20,614 nucleotides of DNA from Synechococcales cyanobacterium PMM_0003 (GTDB taxonomy: Bacteria > Cyanobacteriota > Cyanobacteriia > Pseudanabaenales > Pseudanabaenaceae), in contig CASBRC010000203.1 of the NCBI GenBank assembly GCA_949128015.1, forward strand, positions 1 to 20,614, given 5' to 3'. The translations under genes and the position numbers were made by a program. This document shows positions 1 through 8,000 of this stretch, one piece after another. Numbering within the stretch: the stretch's first letter is position 1; each line of letters begins with the position of its first letter. Below the pieces are notes generated by a model. That model saw only the letters and a program-made list of their open reading frames with translations. It did no database searches and was not told where the DNA came from.

Positions 1-205
1 ATTTAAAACAAAATTTGAAACAAGCTTTACCAACGAAAGTTTTTACTTTTTATTTTTTTGATTTGTGGAAGCCAATCATACCATCGTTGGAATTTTTTGC
101 ACGATCAAAATTTAATTTTTTAAATTTTTAATCTCGCCATTTTTTCGTTTGCTCTAACTATTACTCTTTAAAGAATAAAAACTCTTAGATAGTAGTAGTA
201 GGGGC

Positions 206-411
206 TGTGGAAAATGTGGATAACTCTAAGAAAACTATACCTAATGCTACTTCTAGCGATTTCTGCCTGTGGATAACCCTGTGGATAAAGTGGCTAGTTT
301 TCCACAGGGTATAAATACCTAGTAAAAGTTTTCCACATTTATTCAAAAGTTTTCCCCAGATATTGCTTTCTTTTCCACAGAAAGCTTGTAGTTTTCCACA
401 GGTTTTCCACA
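206..411. other. oriC: Probable chromosomal replication origin (oriC), DnaA-box cluster
   Basis: Nine exact 9-mers matching TTTTCCACA or TTATCCACA lie within 206 bases. Four are in reverse orientation (206-214, 215-223, 268-276, 280-288) and five are forward (298-306, 329-337, 371-379, 392-400, 403-411). A near match, TTTTCCCCA, lies at 350-358. The orientation switches once, near 290, giving a roughly symmetric array. DnaA binds such boxes to start replication, and bacterial origins are recognised by this kind of cluster beside AT-rich DNA; here AT-rich tracts lie on both sides (1-180 and 421-535). No dnaA or dnaN is in the window, so one of them may lie just to the left. A DnaA-titrating site is the main alternative. 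Confidence 0.85.
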
Positions 412-420
412 GGCAAAAAA

Positions 421-535
421 CAAATAACTGGATTTATTAAGAGATTTATATTCAGAATATTTATAAAAAAATCTTTCAAATATTACCTATAAAATCTTGA
501 TAATTCTTAATGATAGTTAAATAAACAGAACTTAT
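421..535. other. AT-rich segment, candidate DNA unwinding element
   Basis: This stretch directly beside the last DnaA boxes is very AT-rich, with runs such as TTTATAAAAAAATC and almost no GC clusters. Origins usually have such an easily melted segment next to the box array. The opposite flank (1-180) is also AT-rich, so which side opens cannot be decided. The rest of the gap up to 730 shows no gene I trust. Confidence 0.4.
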
Positions 536-730
536 TATGGGTGAAAATTTTCTTGTTGAACCTCTAATTTTTGAAATTTTGGTTTGTTGTTTAATTGCGA
601 TCGCAAATATAAATCTTATAAAGCCTGAAATTTTACTTATAATTATGCTGTTACGATCGGAGCGATCCCCAAGTTTTGGCTACGATTTCTTGGGGAATTG
701 ATATAGTTTTGAAAAGTGAAATTACTTGAT

Positions 731-836
731 TAAGGATCGCAAATTAAATAAAATCCAAATATTGCTTGGCGGGCAAGGCCCGCCAAGCAATATTTGGATT
801 TTGAAATTCATAAGTTATTTTGTTTGCGATCCTAAG
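731..836. repeat. Nested inverted repeat with perfect 25-bp inner hairpin
   Basis: The inner hairpin has arms at 750-774 and 778-802, identical over 25 bp, around an AAG triloop (CTT on the other strand). It sits inside outer arms at 731-743 and 824-836 that match at 12 of 13 positions (TAAGGATCGCAAA against the complement of TTTGCGATCCTAA). The right outer arm runs over the most upstream possible start of psb32, which is one reason to prefer a later start for that gene. It may serve as a terminator or mRNA 5'-end structure, or be a mobile palindrome; the sequence does not decide. Confidence 0.75.
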
Positions 837-858
837 TTTAAAATATAGGTTTAAAAGT

Positions 859-1584
859 GTGGTTAAAATTGTGATTAATACTGTAATTAAATTATTTTAT
901 CGTTTATCTTTGGGTGCGATCGCCTTACTACTTAGCTTTAATTTATGGACAGGTAACGCCTTGGCGTTGCAAGTATCAGATATTCCCGACTTAGCCGAAG
1001 TTAAGTCTCTTACGGAGCAGACTTGGGTACTTGATGATTCTGATGTATTGAGTACATCAACTAAAAGTGCGATCGTCAGCAAAGCCGAAAAGCTAGCAGA
1101 ATTGACGGGAATTGAGGTTCATGTTGTGGAAATTCGTCGTATTGATCTAGGGCAGCCAGCGTCAGAATTTGCCGCTGAGTTATTTGATAAATGGTTTCCT
1201 ACTGAGGCAGAAAAAGCTAATCAAGTACTCCTATTCATGGCAACAGAAGATCATCGGACTGCGATACAGGTTGGGTCAAAAGTAAAGGAAATTCTGCCTG
1301 ATACTATTGCCAATAGTATTGCTAATGAAACAATGCTTTATCCTGCGCGTAACTCAAGCTATAACCAATCAGTTAATGAAGGATTTGCTCGTTTAGAGGC
1401 TGTTTTGAAGGGAAATCCCGATCCAGGTGCGCCTCTACTAGTAGTGGAAGAAACTGAGACTAGTAACTATGCGACCAAAGAAGAAACTGAGGCGAGTTCA
1501 TCTAATGTAGTGGTGATTATTTTGCTAATTTTGGCAACGTTATTACCAATGGCAACCTATTACTGGTTACAAAGTCAATCTTAG
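859..1584 (+). CDS. psb32: TPM-domain membrane-anchored protein, Psb32-like
   Basis: The product has an N-terminal basic and hydrophobic segment ending in a signal-peptidase-like ALA site. A TPM domain follows (it begins WVLDDSDVLS, then VHVVEIRRIDLGQPASEFAAELFDKWFP, a strand-helix pattern typical of the family). Near the C-terminus there is an acidic, Glu/Thr/Ser-rich stretch and one membrane helix (VVVIILLILATLLPMATYYW). This layout matches cyanobacterial Psb32, a thylakoid protein linked to photosystem II repair and protection; that role is family knowledge. There is no ATG start. I chose GTG at 859, with AGG at 847-849; GTG 871 and TTG 820 are alternatives, but 820 falls just before a repeat arm (824-836). 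It converges with the next gene, sharing the hairpin at 1601-1647. Confidence 0.75.
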   Translation: MVKIVINTVIKLFYRLSLGAIALLLSFNLWTGNALALQVSDIPDLAEVKSLTEQTWVLDDSDVLSTSTKSAIVSKAEKLAELTGIEVHVVEIRRIDLGQPASEFAAELFDKWFPTEAEKANQVLLFMATEDHRTAIQVGSKVKEILPDTIANSIANETMLYPARNSSYNQSVNEGFARLEAVLKGNPDPGAPLLVVEETETSNYATKEETEASSSNVVVIILLILATLLPMATYYWLQSQS

Positions 1585-1600
1585 ACAGCGCCTACGGCGC

Positions 1601-1647
1601 TAATAAGAGCTATAGCGCAAGCGCAGCGTGCGCTATAGCTCTTATTA
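1601..1647. terminator. Bidirectional hairpin terminator, 19-bp perfect stem
   Basis: The arms at 1601-1619 and 1629-1647 are perfectly complementary around a 9-base loop (AGCGCAGCG). It lies between two convergent genes and includes the stop codon of the minus-strand gene. The short palindrome AGCGCCTACGGCGCT (1587-1601) precedes it and recurs at 4936-4950. The central 23 bases (1613-1635) recur in inverted orientation at 12541-12563 with one mismatch, so this is one member of a repeat family. Confidence 0.7.
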
Positions 1648-4137
1648 TGTGTCATCAAAATCTATACCTTGAGCCAAATTTGGCGGAACAACAGCCCGCG
1701 TAACTCTCACTTTATGGCTTTCGCGTTGTGTTTGGGCTTCGATTGCGATCGCTTCAAAAGCAACGTCAATACTACTGAGAGGAATCGAGATATTTGTGCG
1801 AGTTTCGATAAACTCGGTATTGGGAACGGCGCTAAAGTCCAATAACCAACGTGGTCCATCAACAATCATCCTCGTCTGTAAATCTTTAATCCAGAACTTC
1901 ACAAAGAGCTTGGAAGTGAGTGATGGCAAGCGAACAGTCACCAGCATTGGTGTTCCAGAAATAATTTCGCCTGCGGGAACAATAATCTCAGGAATGGGAA
2001 TTGGTTCTTGCTCAGATAAAGCTTGCGGTGAAGATTCTTGGATATTGCGAATAGTTTGGGCTGTCTCAGATAGAGTGGAAGCGGTGGAATTATGGCTTGA
2101 TACATTACTAATCGGGAAGGTGTTGGGATCAATAGGATCTTCCCAAACATATTCAGTTAAAATTAGGTCGGACTCAAAAGTAAGTAAACGATCCAGTTCG
2201 GCATCCAGTTCGACATCCAGTTCAGCAAGGCTAGCGGCTTCAGCGATCGTTCGGGGCATCTGTTCAGGATTATCTAGATCGATGGATACACTTGATGGAT
2301 TCGATAAGTCCTCAGTTGCTAGTAATGGGTCGCTAGGTAGGAAGGTGTCAAGTAATTGTTCTTCGTTGCGTTGGCTAACTTTTTGAGCTGCGATCGCATC
2401 GGCGGATAGAGTTTGGAGTTTATTAAGAAAACGATTGCCTCGATTACGGGAACTTTGATTTTTTAGAGGAGGCAATGTTTCCAAAAGTGGCTGCTCTAGT
2501 AGCTCTTCGTAGTTTTGAGGAAGGTCGTCTTCAAAACTGTAAAGTAGTTCTGGTTCTTCCTGATCGGATGATGAAATCTGGTAATCGCTATCACCAAGAT
2601 CGCCAATATTTGTTAGATCAAATTCTGGCTCCATTTCCTGAATTGGATTCGCTTCAGCCTGTGGAAAACTTTGAGGATAATTGTCAGTTGTTTCAGGATT
2701 GGGGAGATTAAACTCTTGGATTAAATTTTGATTTTGGGGAGGTGGCAAAGGTGGTAATGATAAAGAACTATTGAGCTTTTGAAGTTCTAATGACTCTCTC
2801 TGAATAGCTTTGGGCTTATTTGAAGGTAAAGGTGGAAGGCTAAGCGAATTGGCGGACTTTGACTTCTGAGGTAGGTTTTTGGGTTGATTTTCTCTAGATG
2901 TTGATACCTGTGGAAAACCCTGTGGAAATTGTGAGTAACTAGGATGCTCGATTGATGACTCGTTTGTTTGAGAACTATCTGACACATTCTCTGGTACATT
3001 CTCTGGCGCATTTTCTGGCGACTTATATTTCTGGGCTGCTTTAATTAATTCGGGTAGGACTCGTGACGCAGGATAGGAAACTGCGATCGCTTGTTGAGTC
3101 ATGTATAGGTCAATATCTTGCTGAAAGTCTTGCTGGGGATGGATTTGCACTTCACCAATTAGTACTTGAATCTCTGACGGTGGCGGCACGATAATCTGAT
3201 AAGCAAATGACCTTGCACCATTTGCAGGATTGCGATCGCCTAAATTTGCGATCGCAAAGCGCTGAGTTATAACAACATCAAGAGTTTGCGGGTCTTTGAG
3301 AGTGACTTCGAGTTCTCCTTGAGTATAAACTTCGCCCGTGAGATTGAAGCTGTTGTCTTCGTTGATAACATATTGCGGCTGTCTCAAGCGTAATAAAATA
3401 CGTGGTTGAAGTGGTGCGTTGGTTTCTTCTGTAGCCGTCGAACTATAAGGATTTATCTGTTCTAATAGATTGGGACGATCGTTTAGAAATTCTCCTTTTC
3501 TTTGGCTGTCAGATTCTTGATTATCGCCATCAAATTCATCATCTTCATCATTAAAGAGTGCAAACTCTTCAAACATTGATTGGACGAGTTCTGTCGATCT
3601 CTGCTCAGCAATATCGAGGATTGGCGAGCTATAAGTGAGAGGTGATGGCTCAGTTTGGACGATTCCTAGTGCGTTAGTATGCGCCTCATTTGGGATTTCT
3701 GTAGGAGTCTCGAAATCTTCTTCAAGATCGCTATATTGCCATTCTGAACCAGCTTCTGAGGAGACTTGAATAACATCAAACTTGACTGTTCTTTTCCATG
3801 CAGGAATTAAACTTGCTTGTGCTGAGTCTGCGTCAGATTCCGCGTTAGATTCTGTCGCAAGACAATCAATTTGCCATACGCCAGGTCTAAAATTAGTGTA
3901 TGGCATGACGATCAGCAAACCGTCATGGCTGATGCGCTTGGCAATTTTTTGTTGAAAAGGTTGATGCCGCACATCTGCAAGGGGGCGATAGGCGATCGCA
4001 ATTCCAACGAGCGCATTTGCCAAAGCAGAGCGTGCAGCAAGTCGGTATTGCCCTTCCAAAATTTCCACGTTTGGAGACTCTAAGGGCAACCAAGACTTGT
4101 CACCTTTGCGTTGTAGCAAAAACTCCCAGTTTTCCAT
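1645..4137 (-). CDS. Large conserved-looking cyanobacterial protein of unknown function, low-complexity centre
   Basis: The 830-residue product is not one I recognise. The first ~130 residues form a compact domain (begins MENWEFLLQRKGDKSWLPLE; contains GVWQIDCLA). A segment near residues 245-365 reads like a beta-sandwich (ILLRLRQPQYVINEDNSF, then QVLIGEVQIHPQQ). Residues ~375-690 are Pro/Gln/Ser/Asn/Glu-rich and probably disordered, with short repeats (PENAPENVPENV; LSLPPLP twice). The last ~100 residues form a second beta-rich domain (ISGTPMLVTVRLP, FVKFWIKDLQTR, GPRWLLDF). There is no signal peptide or membrane helix. A scaffold or surface-interaction role is possible, but nothing in the sequence shows it. 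The start is ATG at 4137. Confidence 0.8.
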   Translation of the reverse strand: MENWEFLLQRKGDKSWLPLESPNVEILEGQYRLAARSALANALVGIAIAYRPLADVRHQPFQQKIAKRISHDGLLIVMPYTNFRPGVWQIDCLATESNAESDADSAQASLIPAWKRTVKFDVIQVSSEAGSEWQYSDLEEDFETPTEIPNEAHTNALGIVQTEPSPLTYSSPILDIAEQRSTELVQSMFEEFALFNDEDDEFDGDNQESDSQRKGEFLNDRPNLLEQINPYSSTATEETNAPLQPRILLRLRQPQYVINEDNSFNLTGEVYTQGELEVTLKDPQTLDVVITQRFAIANLGDRNPANGARSFAYQIIVPPPSEIQVLIGEVQIHPQQDFQQDIDLYMTQQAIAVSYPASRVLPELIKAAQKYKSPENAPENVPENVSDSSQTNESSIEHPSYSQFPQGFPQVSTSRENQPKNLPQKSKSANSLSLPPLPSNKPKAIQRESLELQKLNSSLSLPPLPPPQNQNLIQEFNLPNPETTDNYPQSFPQAEANPIQEMEPEFDLTNIGDLGDSDYQISSSDQEEPELLYSFEDDLPQNYEELLEQPLLETLPPLKNQSSRNRGNRFLNKLQTLSADAIAAQKVSQRNEEQLLDTFLPSDPLLATEDLSNPSSVSIDLDNPEQMPRTIAEAASLAELDVELDAELDRLLTFESDLILTEYVWEDPIDPNTFPISNVSSHNSTASTLSETAQTIRNIQESSPQALSEQEPIPIPEIIVPAGEIISGTPMLVTVRLPSLTSKLFVKFWIKDLQTRMIVDGPRWLLDFSAVPNTEFIETRTNISIPLSSIDVAFEAIAIEAQTQRESHKVRVTRAVVPPNLAQGIDFDDT

Positions 4138-4218
4138 ATTTGGCGATCGCGGGTTTAAGTGTGCCTAGTTATCGCAAATACTAACCCATCTAGGCTTGTA
4201 TAGCAATTGTCATCAAAT

Positions 4219-4269
4219 AACCCAAAGAGGTAGAGGCGGTGCTTCGCGCCGCATCTACCTCTTTGGGTT
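4219..4269. terminator. Hairpin downstream of DUF4079-like gene
   Basis: Perfect 16-base outer arms (4219-4234 and 4254-4269) enclose a smaller GGCG/CGCC stem (4235-4250) with GCTTCG at its apex. It directly follows the stop of the minus-strand gene ending at 4275, consistent with termination. It also lies in the 5' region of the gene starting at 4137, so it separates two co-directional genes. Confidence 0.6.
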
Positions 4270-4274
4270 TTATA

Positions 4275-4766
4275 CTAAATAGAAAGACCGAGCTTAAGTC
4301 CTAGCAATGCATGGGCAACTAAAAGCACAACGATCGCACTGCCTAGATATGCATGAGCATTGCGAAGTAATGGCTGATTACCACCAAAACCAGTGAGTGA
4401 AATTATGCCGTTGATCGCTAGCAAGGTCAAAACGACCGAGCCTGTAATGAAATGAGGACTTTCTAGCAGAGGTTTGCCTTGCATCACTAGTGACAATAAT
4501 CCACCTGTGTATCCTGCTGCTAGGAATACGGTCATCAGAGGTGCAACTTTGCGATGATCGGCTTTGTTTTTGATAGCAACTTCAGTATCTGTAGTCGTGC
4601 GACTGCGCCATCCTGAAATTGCTACAAACGATCCCATCGCGAAAATGACGATCGCCATAAAAAATGGGTGACCCCAGTGTGTAATTGGTTCAGGGACATT
4701 GAGAGATTTGAATTGATCAGAAATTGGCTGGAGTGACTCAGCGAGCTTAGTGGCAAATGCAGTCAT
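4275..4766 (-). CDS. DUF4079-like four-helix membrane protein
   Basis: The 163-residue product has about four hydrophobic helices: around 32-53 (GHPFFMAIVIFAMGSFVAISGW), 76-95 (PLMTVFLAAGYTGGLLSLVM), 105-125 (HFITGSVVLTLLAINGIISL) and 138-158 (AYLGSAIVVLLVAHALLGLKL). Conserved-looking His residues sit at or near helix ends (HWGHP, ESPHF, NAHAY, AHALLG), which could be haem ligands as in b-type cytochrome folds; that is inference. Size and pattern fit the DUF4079 family of cyanobacterial and plastid membrane proteins, whose function is unknown to me. It is divergent from the STAND gene at 5045. I see no clear ribosome-binding site. Confidence 0.6.
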   Translation of the reverse strand: MTAFATKLAESLQPISDQFKSLNVPEPITHWGHPFFMAIVIFAMGSFVAISGWRSRTTTDTEVAIKNKADHRKVAPLMTVFLAAGYTGGLLSLVMQGKPLLESPHFITGSVVLTLLAINGIISLTGFGGNQPLLRNAHAYLGSAIVVLLVAHALLGLKLGLSI

Positions 4767-4797
4767 AGATTTGGAGTAACTTCGATGGGAAAATTAT

Positions 4798-4844
4798 AAA
4801 AAACGCAAAAATCTTCACAATTTTTAACAATTGTAGCGTTTTTT
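4798..4844. promoter_or_regulatory. Stem-loop just upstream of DUF4079-like gene
   Basis: Arms AAAAAACGC (4798-4806) and GCGTTTTTT (4836-4844) enclose a second inverted repeat, ACAATT (4817-4822) and AATTGT (4829-4834). It starts about 30 bases upstream of the minus-strand start at 4766. Its position suits a leader structure or operator, but nothing more can be shown. Confidence 0.35.
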
Positions 4845-4891
4845 GCTGTTGTCTTTAAGTTGCGATCGGCAATTCTGATTATAAAAATTGA

Positions 4892-4973
4892 TTTTTTAAA
4901 AGGCAGCCTTTTAAAAAACTAGTTTTGAGGTTTGCAGCGCCTACGGCGCTGCAAACCTCAAAACTGGTTTTTT
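4892..4973. repeat. Two overlapping palindromes between divergent genes
   Basis: A 13-bp perfect stem (4892-4904 with 4906-4918, one-base loop) shares its right end with a 29-base stem (4913-4941 with 4945-4973). The latter has one mismatch and a TAC loop, and its core AGCGCCTACGGCGCT is identical to that at 1587-1601. The two cannot fully fold at once because they share 4913-4918, so alternative structures are possible. It lies between divergent genes, where no ordinary terminator is expected. Confidence 0.7.
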
Positions 4974-5002
4974 ACTGAGTGGCGATAGCTATACCTGTAG
5001 TA

Positions 5003-5022
5003 GTATGTCTGAGTAGACATAC
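5003..5022. promoter_or_regulatory. Candidate operator: 8-bp perfect inverted repeat
   Basis: GTATGTCT (5003-5010) and AGACATAC (5015-5022) form a perfect inverted repeat with a 4-base spacer, 22 bases upstream of the STAND gene start. The length and spacing suit a dimeric repressor. The palindrome is distinct from the GC-tipped hairpins elsewhere in the window. Confidence 0.4.
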
Positions 5023-5044
5023 GATATTGCGATAAATAAAACAG

Positions 5045-8000
5045 GTGATTCAGGTCGAACAGTCGATCATGCCTTTGGAAGATACTTATTCCCTCAATGG
5101 GCGATCGCTAGAGACATTGGCTAGAGCGATCAATCTTTTTCAGGGATCTTTTTCGCTGATTGTTGTTAATTGCAATTACCGCAGTCTCAAACAAAAACTG
5201 TTAACCGCATTAGCCGCAAAAACAGGAACGCCATATCGTGAAATCTGGTGGCGAGAATCCCATGAGACCCTATATGCTAAATTGCAAACCCTCTGGCGAG
5301 ATGGTCAGATTGAGAATATTCCCGCTCTGATGTGTTTGGGCTTAGAGCAAACTAGTCCCGAAACTCTAGAAAATTTATTTTTAGAAGCTAACCTATTTCG
5401 CGATCGCATTAAGCGACAAATTAACTGTCCATTAGTATTGTGGCTAAATGATTGTGAGCTACAACAATTGTGGATCAGCGCTCCTGAACTCGCCAATTTG
5501 GCAGCACCGCCAATCAAATTTGGATTAACCCTTACTGAGCTAGATAACGAAGTTCATCAACAAGTAGAGCGATTGTTTGAGATTTCCAAAGATGCTCAGA
5601 TTCCTTTATTTTGGCAAGACACTAAAATTGATGCTGATCGCGCATCATTTTCCTACAGTGAGCTAGAGTTGGCACGGCGTGAACTGACAATGGCTCAGTA
5701 CAACTCGCATCAAGAGATGTCTCTAGAATTAGAAGCAAAACTAAACTTTGTACTAGGGAGATTATTGTGGCGATCTGCTGAAGCATCTGCTAGTGATGTA
5801 TATGAAGAATCTCAAGGCGAAGTGCATAGTGTCTCGCAAATATATTATCAGTGCAGTCTTGATTATTGGCAAAAAGCCGATCGCCCTCTAGAGAGTGGTC
5901 TTGTTTTATTTTATTTAGGGAATTTGTGGTGGCATAATTCCTTTGTGAATGGACGGCAGGCTCAGGATTCTTGGATCAAGGCAAAACAGTTCTTTCAAGA
6001 TGCGATCGCAGCTTTTAAAACTGCAAATCGACTAGACTTAATTGCTAAATATAGCCGAGCCTATAGTGGCGTGCTTGAGCAACTCAAGCAGTGGCAAGAA
6101 CTAGAACTATGGATTGAATCATTATTGTCATTGCATCAACAGATGCCCCTTGAACTTGCTCAAGATTATGGATACCTAGCTAAAATTGCGGTAGAAAGGG
6201 GAGAATGGCAGCAAGTTAAAGATTATGCATCAAAAGCCTTAACCACTTTAGAGCAAGTTCCGATCTTTCAGGAAGAAAGCTTGACCTATAATTGGTTACG
6301 GTTACGCCATATTCAGATCGGTCAATATCAACTTCTCTTAACCCAAAGCTATCTTCAGCTTAACGAACTAGAGCTAGCCTCAAATGCAATTGAATTAGCG
6401 ATGGCTAACTTTAATCTAAATTATGAACCGAAGCTCTATATTCGATTTCTTGATGCTTTTCATGATATTGCTTTTGCCCAAGGTCGCTATCTCCAAGCCT
6501 TTCAAGCCCGACAAAGACAGCGATCGCTAGAGCAGCAATATGGACTGAGAGCCTTTGTTGGCGCAGGTACTTTGCAACCAAAACAACTTTCTCCTAATTC
6601 CAGTATCGCGGAACTAGATGTAAGTAAGTTTGATATTAATGTGGGTGAAATCGCCGCATCAGGGCGTACTCAAGATGTGGAACGCTTGTTGGAACGGGTG
6701 CTTTCAGTTGAGCATCAACTCACGGTAATTCACGGCGAATCAGGAGTTGGCAAAAGTTCATTGGTAAAAGCAGGACTGATTCCTGCTTTATTGCAGCAAT
6801 CTTTAGCGGGTCAAGATTTACTTCCTATCGAGATTGATGTTTATACAAATTGGATCAACGCTATCTCTTTTGCCATTTATAGAAGCCAGAGTCCTGATGT
6901 TAATGGCTTTAATAAAGCATATCCATTATTGAATGTATTAAGTGATCGTCGTGAAAATGGCGATCGCAATGCAGCAGATTTACTGCATAAACTTAGGCAA
7001 CTGGCTGCTCAGGGTACTCAGATCATTTTAATCTTCGATCAGTTTGAAGAATTCTTTTCTACATGTACCCAATTGCAGGAAAGACAAACTTTTATTGATT
7101 TTTGGCAAAATTGTCTAAAAATTCCGCTACTAAAACTAGTCGTTTCCATCCGAGAAGATTATCTGCATTTATTACTAGAACTAGAAACTAGCCATGCCGA
7201 AGTCGATATATTAAGTCGTAACTTTCGTTACGCCTTAAGTAACCTCTCTGTTTCTGATGCTAAATCTCTGATCGAAAATCTCACCGAACATGCCAATTTC
7301 CCCCTTGAGCTAATTCTCATTGATGCGTTGGTGCGCGATTTAGCAGGCGATCGCGGATTGGTACGACCGATCGAATTGCAACTAGTTGGCTCACAACTCC
7401 AAGATTGCAACATCACCACGCTCGCCGCCTATCAGTCTGCTGGAGGCAAGCAACGCCTTGTCGAACAATCAGTTGAAGAAGTGATTCAAGCCTGTGGTAA
7501 CGCAGCCTTTGTCGCTCAACAGGTATTGATTTTGCTCACTGATGAGCAAGGCAAACGTCCATTACGTTCTCACAATGAATTGAGAACAGGGCTATTGGCT
7601 TACTCTATTAATACGATTGATCTTGATCTGGTTTTAGAAATTTTAGTTGGATCGGGTTTAATCTTTGAACTACCAGAAGTACCAAGCAATCGCTATCAAC
7701 TTGTGCATGATTATCTAGTTCCCTTTATTCGTGCTAATCAAGAAGCTGGCTTACTAAATGAATTATGCAAAGTTCGCTCCTCTGCTCAACGGAGTCAAGC
7801 TAATCTTAATCGGCTGATCAAATTTTCCTTGGTGGGAACTGTTTTAGGATTATTTGTGATGGCAAGTTTAGCTTTTCAAGCAAATCGTCAGCGCCAACTA
7901 GCGGAAGTCGGTGAAATCGAAGCATTGATTTCTTCGGCAAACTCTAGCTTTTTGCTCAATCGCCAATTAGAGTCACTGGCGACAATTGTACAATCAGCTA

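Noticed and set aside
537..701. Small hydrophobic frame of 54 codons (MGENFLVEPLIFEIL start) in the origin region.
   Set aside because: No ribosome-binding site, AT-rich noncoding composition, and the last part runs through HIP1-like and repeat-like bases. Chance frame is more likely.
2660..2929. DnaA-box-like words (TGTGGAAAA at 2660 and 2909, near match at 2921) inside the large unknown gene.
   Set aside because: They encode ordinary Phe-Pro-Gln repeats of the low-complexity region, are few, and have no AT-rich neighbour; coincidence from codon use.
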